Shown here in pieces: positions 6,349-13,196 of a stretch of DNA of 13,479 nt. Source of the stretch: CANHEE01 sp043777755 (GTDB taxonomy: Bacteria; Bacteroidota; Bacteroidia; Chitinophagales; Saprospiraceae); NCBI GenBank assembly GCA_043777755.1, contig JAYWHK010000046.1:1-13479 (forward strand), written 5' to 3'. Under the pieces are notes generated by a model. It saw nothing but the letters and a program-made list of their open reading frames with translations, had not been told where the DNA came from and searched no databases. Position numbers and translations under genes: made by a program. The first letter of the stretch is position 1; every line of letters starts with the position of its first letter.

Positions 6349-6957
6349 ATGCAGCTAACAAATAGAGCAAAACAAGTCACCAATACAGAAATGACTTGGC
6401 AAGAAAAAATGTATTTACCAGCCATCACAAATGGTATGGCGATTACATTCAAGCACATGTTTAAAAAAGATGCAACGGTGCGTTATCCTGAGCAAGAACG
6501 TGAGTTTGCGCCAGTATATCGTGGCATGCACGTTTTGAAGCGTGACGAAAATGGTGCAGAACGTTGTACCGCTTGCGGACTTTGTGCCGTGGCTTGCCCT
6601 GCCGAAGCGATTACCATGGAAAGCGCAGAGCGCAAGCGTGGCGAAGAAAAACTTTTCCGTGAAGAAAAATATGCTGCAACGTATGAAATCAATATGCTGC
6701 GTTGTATTTATTGCGGACTTTGCGAAGAGGCTTGCCCAAAAGAAGCAATCTTTTTGACAGACCGCATTGTTCCATCAGAAGATTTGCGTAACGACTTCAT
6801 TTACAGTAAATTAAAGTTGGTTGAACCCGTAGAAGCTCGTGTCGATGTGTCAAAACGTCAGACCCCTGAAGTGGCTGCATTCAAGCAGAACAAAGGTATT
6901 TACCACAATCAAACACACGAAGACGGAAAAGACGAAATTCATGCAGCAAAACATTAA
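6349..6957 (+). CDS. nuoI: NADH-quinone oxidoreductase subunit I (8Fe ferredoxin-like)
   Basis: NuoI holds clusters N6a and N6b, which pass electrons on to N2 near the quinone. With the ATG at 6349 the protein has 202 residues. Two ferredoxin motifs are complete: C73, C76, C79 and C83 (RCTACGLCAVACP), and C119, C122, C125 and C129 (RCIYCGLCEEACP). The N-terminal helix precedes a typical RYPEQEREFAPVYRG stretch at about 45-59. The TTG three codons upstream (6340) is a less likely start. The C-terminal tail after residue 170 is polar and histidine-rich (HNQTHEDGKDEIHAAKH). The gene is intact although 1.4 kb of foreign sequence precedes it. Confidence 0.96.
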   Translation: MQLTNRAKQVTNTEMTWQEKMYLPAITNGMAITFKHMFKKDATVRYPEQEREFAPVYRGMHVLKRDENGAERCTACGLCAVACPAEAITMESAERKRGEEKLFREEKYAATYEINMLRCIYCGLCEEACPKEAIFLTDRIVPSEDLRNDFIYSKLKLVEPVEARVDVSKRQTPEVAAFKQNKGIYHNQTHEDGKDEIHAAKH

Positions 6958-6967
6958 TTTGAGGAAA

Positions 6968-7207
6968 ATGAATATACTCTTAAATAGAATCACAATTAAT
7001 CCTGATGTTTGTTTTGGAAAACCAACTGTCAGGAATTTGCGCTATCCTGTCGAAATGGTGTTAGATCTTTTAGCGGCAGGTATGACTACAGATGAGCTGA
7101 TTGAAGATTATCCTGATTTGGCAAAAGAAGATATTCAAGCGTGTTTGATGTTTGCCACAAGAATGATGCACGTCAAGAGTATTCATAAAGTTTTAGCTGC
7201 AGCCTAA
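6968..7207 (+). CDS. DUF433 family antitoxin (copy 3, paired with a DUF5615 toxin)
   Basis: This 79-residue DUF433 protein has the VCFGKPTVRNLRYP core, LLAAGMTTDELIEDYP, and LAKEDIQACLMFATRMMH followed by a full tail ending KVLAAA. The ATG at 6968 is preferred because it is preceded by GAGGA (6961-6965) and begins a normal family N-terminus. A longer in-frame start at 6839 would lie inside nuoI. It begins 10 bases after nuoI and ends 2 bases before the DUF5615 toxin gene, the standard antitoxin-first order. It groups by eye with the short orphan copy at 5574 rather than with copy 1 at 1511. Confidence 0.88.
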   Translation: MNILLNRITINPDVCFGKPTVRNLRYPVEMVLDLLAAGMTTDELIEDYPDLAKEDIQACLMFATRMMHVKSIHKVLAAA

Positions 7208-7209
7208 TA

Positions 7210-7563
7210 ATGAAATTTATTATTGATGCTCAGTTGCCATTCAAATTATCTTCTTGGTTACGAAAAGAAGGGTTTGATGTCCTTCATACAAGTGATTTAC
7301 CGACTCAAAACTTGACAAAGGACAATATTATTATACAAATAGCGGAAGAACAAAATAGAACTGTTATTACTAAAGATAATGATTTTTTTGAACATTATCT
7401 AATACATGGTAAACCTAATAAAATATTAATGATTACTACTGGAAATATTGTGAATAAAGAACTAATGGGACTTTTCCAAGCAAATTTTATTCAATTATTG
7501 ACTTTATTGACAGAAAATCAAGTAGTTGAAATAAATAACGAAAAAATTACGGTACATTATTAA
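7210..7563 (+). CDS. DUF5615 family PIN-like toxin (copy 2)
   Basis: This 117-residue protein has the DUF5615 pattern: FIIDAQLP at the N-terminus (D6), the TKDN acidic patch at residues 36-39 (D38), and VITKDNDFF with D56 and D58. These acidic positions fit a PIN-like RNase site. It differs clearly from copy 1 at 1741 (DAQLP here against DECID there), so the two pairs are separate lineages rather than a recent duplication. The antitoxin ends 2 bases upstream. Nineteen bases separate it from nuoJ, and the last part of that spacer is the A-rich leader. The toxin role is a family inference. Confidence 0.87.
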   Translation: MKFIIDAQLPFKLSSWLRKEGFDVLHTSDLPTQNLTKDNIIIQIAEEQNRTVITKDNDFFEHYLIHGKPNKILMITTGNIVNKELMGLFQANFIQLLTLLTENQVVEINNEKITVHY

Positions 7564-7570
7564 GGTGTAT

Positions 7571-7585
7571 TAAAATAAAAATATG
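7571..7585 (+). promoter_or_regulatory. A-rich translation leader before nuoJ (identical 15-mer before nuoG)
   Basis: TAAAATAAAAATATG, ending in the nuoJ ATG, is identical to 2159-2173 before nuoG. It probably acts as an A-rich initiation leader. The sequence is of low complexity, so shared ancestry is not certain. Confidence 0.4.
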
Positions 7586-8092
7586 ATAAGTCAATACGCA
7601 TTTTATTTTTTATCATTTGTAGCAATTATGAGTGCGCTCCTTGTGGTTTTTTCTAAAAACCCTGTATATAGTGTGCTATATCTAATTATTACATTTTTTT
7701 CAATTGCTGGGCATTACTTTTTGTTGAGTGCGCAGTTTTTGGCGATGGTACACATCATTGTATATGCTGGAGCAATCATGGTATTGTTCCTTTATGTCAT
7801 TATGATGCTCAACTTAAACAAAGAAGACGAGCCTAATAAACCAATACTCGCCAAAGTTGGTGCTGGTATTGCTGGCGGAACACTCATGTTGGTACTGGTA
7901 GCCGCATTAAACAATGCTGGTGTACCACTGAGTAGTACTGGCATTGCAAATACCAATATTGGCACAGTGGAAAGTCTTGGAAAAGTACTTTTTTCAAAAG
8001 AAGGGTTTTTACTGCCTTTTGAAGTGAGTTCTGTGTTGTTTTTGGCAGCTATGATAGGTGCTGTATTTATTAGTAAAAAAGAAATACATTAA
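7583..8092 (+). CDS. nuoJ: NADH-quinone oxidoreductase subunit J (membrane arm)
   Basis: NuoJ is a small membrane-arm subunit next to NuoK and NuoH. The 169 residues form about five hydrophobic helices. The most conserved block, VHIIVYAGAIMVLFLYVIMML at residues 57-77, corresponds to the third helix, whose pi-bulge is linked to coupling in solved structures. Near the end FEVSSVLFLAAMIGA (146-160) is the typical final helix. Only 6 bases separate it from nuoK, making this the one undisturbed nuo junction in the window. Confidence 0.95.
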   Translation: MISQYAFYFLSFVAIMSALLVVFSKNPVYSVLYLIITFFSIAGHYFLLSAQFLAMVHIIVYAGAIMVLFLYVIMMLNLNKEDEPNKPILAKVGAGIAGGTLMLVLVAALNNAGVPLSSTGIANTNIGTVESLGKVLFSKEGFLLPFEVSSVLFLAAMIGAVFISKKEIH

Positions 8093-8098
8093 AAAATT

Positions 8099-8416
8099 AT
8101 GCAAATAATAAACGGAATTACAATCAATCATTATATTTTTTTAGCAACTGTTTTATTTGCTATTGGCGCATTTGGTGTGATGTATCGTCGCAATGCAATT
8201 ATCGTATTCATGTGTGTAGAGCTGATGCTCAATGCAGTAAATTTGCTTATGGTGGCATTCTCACGTCAATGGGGACAGACCGAAGCTCAAGTTTTTGTAT
8301 TTTTCATTATGGCAGTTGCCGCAGCAGAAGTTGCTATTGGACTTGCTATTTTGATGATGATTTATAGAAATACTGGTACAACAGATATTGATGTATTAAA
8401 TAAATTGAAAGGATAA
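8099..8416 (+). CDS. nuoK: NADH-quinone oxidoreductase subunit K (proton channel subunit)
   Basis: NuoK is a three-helix, MrpC-like subunit of the proton-translocating membrane arm. The 105-residue length is normal. The two membrane glutamates essential for proton transfer are seen as E41 in FMCVELMLNAVNL and E77 in AVAAAEVAIGLA, matching E36 and E72 of E. coli. The ATG at 8099 follows an A-rich leader. The next gene starts 2 bases after its stop. Confidence 0.96.
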   Translation: MQIINGITINHYIFLATVLFAIGAFGVMYRRNAIIVFMCVELMLNAVNLLMVAFSRQWGQTEAQVFVFFIMAVAAAEVAIGLAILMMIYRNTGTTDIDVLNKLKG

Positions 8417-8418
8417 AA

Positions 8419-8781
8419 ATGAAAAAAATACTTTTTTTCGCATTAATCGCTTTGTTTTTTGCTTGTAAGCAAGAAAAAGACCCTAAGACCGAGTTGCTTT
8501 ATGGCAATTGGAAAGGTATTAACTGGGATATAGCTGGGAAGCCTTCGGACAACGATGCAAGCCAGGTTACATTTGTGTTTAAGGCAGACGGCACATACAG
8601 TGCAGGTTTTGGTGGTCAAGCTGAAAAAGGTACTTTCAAGTTGAAAGACAATAAGCTATACACCACAGCTGAAAACAAAATCGAAAAAATGGTTGCCCTT
8701 GCAAAATTAACCAAAGATTCTATCGTAATGGATATGAATCGTCAAGGTCAAGCGGAACAATTATTTTTGATAAAAAAATAG
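8419..8781 (+). CDS. Small lipocalin-like lipoprotein
   Basis: The 120-residue protein begins with a lipoprotein signal: K2-K3, a hydrophobic run, and a lipobox-like FFAC with the lipidation cysteine at C16. The mature part has a GNWKGINW motif, a beta-rich VTFVFKADGTYSAGF segment, and an EKGTFKLKDNKLYTT repeat of strands. This looks like the small lipocalin-like domain proteins common in Bacteroidota. The residue after C16 is lysine, with no acidic surface-export signal directly following. It would be anchored in the periplasm or outer membrane. It begins 2 bases after nuoK and may be translated with it. A link to complex I is not shown by sequence. Confidence 0.75.
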   Translation: MKKILFFALIALFFACKQEKDPKTELLYGNWKGINWDIAGKPSDNDASQVTFVFKADGTYSAGFGGQAEKGTFKLKDNKLYTTAENKIEKMVALAKLTKDSIVMDMNRQGQAEQLFLIKK

Positions 8782-8788
8782 AATAAAA

Positions 8789-9379
8789 ATGGCTTTTTCA
8801 AATGTAAAATTTAGTCAAGTAAAGGAAAAATATGCTTTATTAGAATATGAAGCAAACCTTTTCCCTAATTTACAGCTTCTAAATCCTAGCGTTCGACTGA
8901 TAGAGATATTAGACGAATCAAGTCAGTTACCTTTAAATTCAGAAAAAGCAAAATCTGAATTTATTGTTGCGCCTATTTTATTAGAAGTATGGAGAAATAG
9001 CGGTAAAAAATTCTCTATTTTTTCTGGTGTAACATTAGACGTTGATGTTGAATTGAGAGGCGAGTGTGACTTTATTTTGAGTCAAGCACCCAAAAGCAGA
9101 GAAATTGAATCTCCTATTTTCACATTGATTGAAGCAAAAGATGACAATATTCGCTTAGGTATTGGACAATGCGTATTACAAATGTACGCCGCTCAAAAAT
9201 TTAACGAACTAAAAAATAAATCAATCAAAGTTATTTATGGTTGCGTAACGACTGGCGATGACTGGCAGTTTATAAAATTAGAAAAAAATACAGTAACTTT
9301 TGATAATAAACGCTTTTATTTAAGCGAAGTTGATAAAATATTAGGCGTTTTTCAGCAAATTGTTAATCAATTGGATTAA
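8789..9379 (+). CDS. PD-(D/E)XK nuclease-like protein, copy B
   Basis: This 196-residue paralogue of copy A (4950-5558) shares SEKAKSE (about residues 51-57), GECDFIL with D94, the E-x-K pair E115/K117 in FTLIEAKDD, GIGQC with Q127, and YGCVT followed by a W-Q-F-x-K-L-E block. All residues proposed for a PD-(D/E)XK site are kept, which argues for selection on function. A short DUF433 gene begins 1 base after its stop. As with copy A, no DUF5615 toxin is present. The two copies diverge well outside the motifs, so they did not arise by a recent local duplication. Nuclease activity and substrate are inferred. Confidence 0.75.
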   Translation: MAFSNVKFSQVKEKYALLEYEANLFPNLQLLNPSVRLIEILDESSQLPLNSEKAKSEFIVAPILLEVWRNSGKKFSIFSGVTLDVDVELRGECDFILSQAPKSREIESPIFTLIEAKDDNIRLGIGQCVLQMYAAQKFNELKNKSIKVIYGCVTTGDDWQFIKLEKNTVTFDNKRFYLSEVDKILGVFQQIVNQLD

Positions 9380-9380
9380 A

Positions 9381-9569
9381 ATGATATATCAAAATCATAT
9401 TACAACAGATGCCCAAATTCGATTTGGAAAACCTTGTATCAAAGGTACTCGGATAGCTATATATGATGTATTAGCTTGGTTGGCTTCAGGAATGTCAATT
9501 GCAGAAATTATAGATGATTTTCCCGAATTAACAAATGCTGATATTCTTGCTTGCTTGTCTTATACGTAA
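9381..9569 (+). CDS. Short orphan DUF433 protein (copy 4), no DUF5615 partner
   Basis: This 62-residue DUF433 protein has IRFGKPCIKGTRIAI, the LAWLASGMSIAEIIDDFP helices, and ADILACLSYT at its very end. The ATG at 9381 is chosen; an upstream TTG (9360) would lie inside copy B and gives no family-like residues. It resembles copy 1 (shared GKPC.KGTR), not copies 2 and 3. It stops directly after the ACLSY motif and lacks the tail of the toxin-paired copies, just as copy 2 does. A small frame continues past its stop (see 9535-9645), so a frameshifted C-terminus is possible. Confidence 0.78.
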   Translation: MIYQNHITTDAQIRFGKPCIKGTRIAIYDVLAWLASGMSIAEIIDDFPELTNADILACLSYT

Positions 9570-9645
9570 TAAAATAGAAACTCATTTGCTTGATATTCAA
9601 GCATTTATACAAGATAAAAACACTGATATTTTAGAAATATACTAA
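9535..9645 (+). pseudogene. Overlapping 36-codon frame, possible frameshifted DUF433 tail or gene scrap
   Basis: In the +1 frame relative to the DUF433 gene, an ATG at 9535 opens 36 codons. The part beyond the DUF433 stop reads RNKIETHLLDIQAFIQDKN and then TDILEIY. The part inside the DUF433 gene is only its shadow. The tail is polar and helix-like, more protein-like than expected by chance. It could be a DUF433 C-terminus split off by a frameshift near 9561-9569, the tail of a lost toxin, or noise. Confidence 0.3.
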
Positions 9646-9664
9646 GATTCAGATATGTAATTTT

Positions 9665-11530
9665 ATGGAACAATTAGTAAAATTAGTACCACTTTTCCCA
9701 TTAATTGGTTTTGCAATCATTGGATTGGCAAATAGAAGTTTATCGAAAAACTTGACAGGTATCATCGCAACAGGTGCGGTGTTGGCATCTTTTGTCGTAT
9801 CTGCAATGATATTTATGGGGCGTTTGGGTCACGAATCTCAGGCGGTTACGGTTACGTTATTCGACTGGATTTCAGCAGGAACGCTTTCTATCAAAATGTC
9901 TTTCTTGGTGGATAATCTTTCGTCGATTTTCTTGATGGTCATTACGGGCGTTGGAACGCTAATTCACTTGTATTCAACGGGTTATATGCACGAAGATGAT
10001 GGATTTCGTCGTTTCTTTGCTTACCTCAACTTGTTCGTTTTCTTCATGTTATTGCTTGTTTTAGGCGATAATTATATGGTCATGTTCATTGGTTGGGAAG
10101 GCGTAGGATTGTGTTCTTACTTGTTGATTGGCTTTTGGTTCAAAAACATTGATTATAGTAGCGCAGCAAAAAAGGCTTTTATTATGAATCGCATTGGCGA
10201 TTTAGGGCTTTTATTGGGCGTTTTGATGATATTTACAACAGTTGGAAGTGTCACGTACAGCGAAGTTTTCGCCAATGCAGGTAAATTTACAGTTCCCGTA
10301 GTTACGGCAGCAACGATTTTATTGTTCATTGGAGCAATGGGAAAGTCGGCTCAAATTCCGCTTTATACTTGGTTGCCTGATGCGATGGCTGGACCTACGC
10401 CAGTTTCGGCGTTAATTCACGCAGCGACAATGGTAACGGCAGGTATTTATATGGTGGCTCGCTCGTCGGCATTATATACACTTGCGCCAATTTCGATGGA
10501 CGTAGTGGCTTGGACAGGCGTTTTGACAGCACTTTTTGCAGCGACAATTGGTTTTGCACAAACAGATATTAAGAAAGTTTTGGCTTACTCTACCGTTTCG
10601 CAGTTGGGTTTTATGTTTGCTGCATTGGGCGTAGGCGCATTTTCGGCAGGTGTTTTTCACGTTGTGACACACGCTTTTTTCAAAGCCTTGTTGTTCTTGG
10701 GCGCAGGTTCTGTGATTCATGCGATGCACCACGAACAAGACATTCGTAGCATGGGTGGTTTGAAATCAAAATTACCAATTACACACGCTACTTTCTTGTT
10801 GGGTTATTTGGCGATTATTGGATTTCCGTTCTTCTCTGGTTATTTTTCAAAAGATGAAATCATTATACAAGCCTTGGCAAACAAACCTTTGATTGGTTAT
10901 TTGTTGATTTTGGCAGCGTTTATGACGGCTTTTTACATGAGTCGTGTTTATTTCTTGACGTTTTGGGGCAAATTCCGTGGAACACACGAGCAAGAACATC
11001 ATTTGCATGAAAGTCCTTTGACTATGACGATTCCTTTGATGGTTTTGGCGGCACTTTCTGTGCTTGGTGGTTTCTTGTTGCATGGCTACATGGAACACAA
11101 TTTGGTTCAAGCGGTAATTCCTTCGGCAGCAATTGACGAACATCATTTACATACTTTACACAATATAATGTATGGCGTAACGGCAGCGGTTTTAGCTATA
11201 GCGGCTTATGCTTATGTGCGTTATGTTTCACAAAATACAGTTCCTTCGGCTGATGCTGAGATGGCTGGTTTTGAAAAAACAGTCTATAACAAATATTACA
11301 TTGATGAATTTTACGAAAGTGCGATTACAAAACCACTAAATAGCTTCGGTTCATTCTTGTACAATATGATTGATAAAAAAGCTGTTGATGGTTTGGTAAA
11401 TGGCGTTGGTGAAGGAGTAAAAATACTCAGTGGTCAATTCCGTCAAATCCAAACAGGTAATACTGGTTTTTATATCGTGAGTATGGTGGTTGGAATGATA
11501 GTGATGTTTGTGTTGATGTTGTTTAGGTAA
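9665..11530 (+). CDS. nuoL: NADH-quinone oxidoreductase subunit L (proton-pumping antiporter-like subunit)
   Basis: NuoL is the distal antiporter-like pump of the membrane arm. The 621-residue length is normal. Key residues are present: E145 in MFIGWEGVGLCSYLLIGFW, K227 in GAMGKSAQIPLYTWLPDAM, H252 in SALIHAATMVTAG, and K396/D397/E398 in YFSKDEII. The FFKALLFLGAGSVIHAMHHEQD block at about 338-359 is also typical. The C-terminal part from about residue 530 gives the lateral helix and last membrane segment (GFYIVSMVVGMIVMFVLMLF). The gene is richer in G/C than its neighbours; bases 10621-10680 have 29 G/C of 60. nuoM would be expected next but is displaced by at least 1.9 kb of inserted genes. 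Confidence 0.97.
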   Translation: MEQLVKLVPLFPLIGFAIIGLANRSLSKNLTGIIATGAVLASFVVSAMIFMGRLGHESQAVTVTLFDWISAGTLSIKMSFLVDNLSSIFLMVITGVGTLIHLYSTGYMHEDDGFRRFFAYLNLFVFFMLLLVLGDNYMVMFIGWEGVGLCSYLLIGFWFKNIDYSSAAKKAFIMNRIGDLGLLLGVLMIFTTVGSVTYSEVFANAGKFTVPVVTAATILLFIGAMGKSAQIPLYTWLPDAMAGPTPVSALIHAATMVTAGIYMVARSSALYTLAPISMDVVAWTGVLTALFAATIGFAQTDIKKVLAYSTVSQLGFMFAALGVGAFSAGVFHVVTHAFFKALLFLGAGSVIHAMHHEQDIRSMGGLKSKLPITHATFLLGYLAIIGFPFFSGYFSKDEIIIQALANKPLIGYLLILAAFMTAFYMSRVYFLTFWGKFRGTHEQEHHLHESPLTMTIPLMVLAALSVLGGFLLHGYMEHNLVQAVIPSAAIDEHHLHTLHNIMYGVTAAVLAIAAYAYVRYVSQNTVPSADAEMAGFEKTVYNKYYIDEFYESAITKPLNSFGSFLYNMIDKKAVDGLVNGVGEGVKILSGQFRQIQTGNTGFYIVSMVVGMIVMFVLMLFR

Positions 11531-11542
11531 GACCTCCCTAAA

Positions 11543-11559
11543 TCCCTCCGAAGGAGGGA
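11543..11559 (+). repeat. GC-rich hairpin downstream of nuoL, probable interspersed Bacteroidota palindrome
   Basis: TCCCTCC (11543-11549), a GAA loop and GGAGGGA (11553-11559) form a perfect 7-bp stem. It follows CCTCCCTAAA, giving the CCCTAAATCCC...GGGACTT layout that I recall as a recurrent intergenic palindrome in Bacteroidota genomes. No T tract follows, so it is a poor intrinsic terminator. It might instead stabilise the nuoL mRNA 3' end or attenuate expression of the genes after it. It is the most G/C-rich short element in the window. Confidence 0.6.
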
Positions 11560-11580
11560 CTTGCTAAATAAACTAAAAAA

Positions 11581-12198
11581 ATGGCATTTAAAAAATACAA
11601 AATCATAGACGATGTGTTGAAAGCCTATCAACTTTCAATCGTTAAGGAAGATTTTTTGATTAATCTTCCCGATTCTTCTATGCCTTTGCCATTGAAAGAA
11701 GAGTTGGAGTATTTAATGGCAAATTATCCGTATAAATCTTCGGAAGCTGCCATACGAGAAACAATTTTATTTCCAATACTAAAAGAGGTTTGGAAAGTGT
11801 ATAATAATGATTTGATGCTTTGGGCAAATAAAACGATTTCGTTCAATAAAGAATTAGGAGGTATGCCTGATTATATTTTGGCAAAACAATCTCATTTGGG
11901 TAAAATTGTATTTGAAACGCCGCTTTTGGCAGTTGTAGAAGCAAAAAAAGATGATTTTGAAGGCGGTTGGGCGCAATGTGCTTTGGAAATGTACACTATT
12001 CAGAAAATAAATGCCAAGCCAGAATTACCTGTTTTTGGAATTGTAACGAATGGCGACAATTGGGAATTTGCACAATTAAAAGGAACTTGCTTTATCGCAA
12101 ATAAAAAGCCTTTTAGTATTTTTCAACCTGACGATTTGTATGCAGCATTAATGTTGTTTTTTGAAAAATGTAAAAAAAACGCTGTAGAAATGTCATAA
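11581..12198 (+). CDS. PD-(D/E)XK nuclease-like protein, copy C (divergent)
   Basis: This 205-residue protein is a more distant relative of copies A and B. It keeps the helix with E60 (EAAIRETILFPILKEV), D97 in LGGMPDYIL, the E-x-K pair E120/K122 in LLAVVEAKKDD, and Q132 in GGWAQCALEMY. It also keeps the later VFGIVTNGDNWEFAQLK strands. The N-terminus (FKKYKIIDDVLKAYQLSIV) differs from A and B. Unlike them it is followed by a DinB-like gene, not by DUF433. It begins 50 bases after nuoL, beyond the hairpin. Nuclease function is inferred from motif order only. Confidence 0.72.
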   Translation: MAFKKYKIIDDVLKAYQLSIVKEDFLINLPDSSMPLPLKEELEYLMANYPYKSSEAAIRETILFPILKEVWKVYNNDLMLWANKTISFNKELGGMPDYILAKQSHLGKIVFETPLLAVVEAKKDDFEGGWAQCALEMYTIQKINAKPELPVFGIVTNGDNWEFAQLKGTCFIANKKPFSIFQPDDLYAALMLFFEKCKKNAVEMS

Positions 12199-12210
12199 TC
12201 AGCTTATTAA

Positions 12211-12780
12211 ATGAATACTATTTTCATAGAAAATATTAAAAACAAACTTCATTTTACTTTAAACGACGTAAATATTTGGTTTGAAAAGCCAGCTGAGGTT
12301 TTGTATTATAAAACTCAAAATAATGGTTGGTCGGTAGCACAGATTTTAGAACATATTGCTTTAACAAGTCATTTTCTACTCATTATCATTGAAAAAGGTG
12401 TAAAAAAATCTTTGAAAAAGGCAAAAGTGATAGATTGGAAAAAGGACTTTGAGGATTATATTTTTGATGAATCTAAACTTGATACAATTGGTATTTCAAA
12501 ATCTTTTGAGTGGGTCAGACCAGAACACATGGAACCAAAACGCAACGGAGAACAAGATTTACAGGCTGTCAAAGAAAAAATTGAACAGCAAATACTACAA
12601 TGTGTAACTTATTTGGAGCAATTATCAAATGGAGAAGGTGTTTTACTAAGAACTACAATGTCTGTTAATAATTTGGGTAAAATTGATGTTTATGAATACA
12701 TTTATTTCTTAATTCAACACACTGCAAGGCATATTATGCAAATGCAGCGAAATGAACAAGCATTTTTAAACGAAAGATAA
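12211..12780 (+). CDS. DinB-like four-helix protein (DinB/YfiT superfamily)
   Basis: The 189-residue protein has the DinB_2 layout: an early GWSVAQILEHIALTSHF helix (W40, H48) and a late LIQHTARHIMQM helix (H170, H174). Together H48, H170 and H174 form the histidine triad expected to bind a divalent metal in this superfamily. Members include putative thiol-dependent transferases and hydrolases, and the substrate here is unknown. The family is very common in Bacteroidota genomes as stand-alone genes. It sits 12 bases after copy C and 2 bases before xisH, so it is co-oriented with the accessory block. The assignment to the superfamily is good; a specific function cannot be given. Confidence 0.8.
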   Translation: MNTIFIENIKNKLHFTLNDVNIWFEKPAEVLYYKTQNNGWSVAQILEHIALTSHFLLIIIEKGVKKSLKKAKVIDWKKDFEDYIFDESKLDTIGISKSFEWVRPEHMEPKRNGEQDLQAVKEKIEQQILQCVTYLEQLSNGEGVLLRTTMSVNNLGKIDVYEYIYFLIQHTARHIMQMQRNEQAFLNER

Positions 12781-12782
12781 AC

Positions 12783-13196
12783 ATGGCAAAAGATATTTTT
12801 CACGATGCGGTCGTTACTGCTTTACAAAATGAAGGTTGGACGATAACGCATAATCCGCTTCATATTAAAATTGAAGATGTAGAGTATTATATTGATTTGG
12901 GTGCAGAAATTTTAATCGCTGCGGAAAAAGGAAACGAAAAAATTGCGGTGGAAATCAAGAGTTTTGTAGGACATTCTCGAGTTAATGATTTACATGGAGC
13001 AATGGGGCAATTTGTAAATTATTATGTTGCGCTACAAGAAGATGAACCTGAAAGAATACTATTTTTGGCAGTACCAGAAATAGTGTATAATAGTTTTTTC
13101 AAAAAAGCAATCATTCAAAAAACATTAGCTTATGTAAATGCAAAAGTTATTGTATATGATGCTGAAAATCAACGCATTGTACAATGGATAAAATAA
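12783..13196 (+). CDS. XisH family protein (fdxN element excision controlling factor-like)
   Basis: The 137-residue protein matches XisH along its length. It shows DIFHDAVVTALQNEGWTITH at the N-terminus, YYIDLGAEILIAAEKG (D38, E48), IAVEIKSFVG with E57/K59, the LHGAMGQFVNYYVAL helix with Q76, and a PERILFLAVPEIVYNSFF segment. XisH belongs to the PD-(D/E)XK nuclease-fold superfamily, and the visible D-ExK-Q set is intact. In Anabaena XisH and XisI are needed, with the recombinase XisF, to excise the fdxN element. No XisF-like recombinase is in this window, and such HI pairs also occur widely without one. It overlaps xisI by 13 bases. Its role here is unknown. Confidence 0.92.
   Translation: MAKDIFHDAVVTALQNEGWTITHNPLHIKIEDVEYYIDLGAEILIAAEKGNEKIAVEIKSFVGHSRVNDLHGAMGQFVNYYVALQEDEPERILFLAVPEIVYNSFFKKAIIQKTLAYVNAKVIVYDAENQRIVQWIK

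Noticed and set aside
6542..6757. + strand frame inside nuoI
   Set aside because: It is an out-of-frame shadow of the ferredoxin domain of nuoI.
6839..6967. Upstream extension of the DUF433 gene into nuoI
   Set aside because: The family-like N-terminus starts at ATG 6968; the extension is nuoI in another frame.
1499..9664. Inserts as transposon or integron cargo
   Set aside because: No transposase, integrase, terminal inverted repeats or clear target duplications were seen around the inserts, so no mobile element is annotated.
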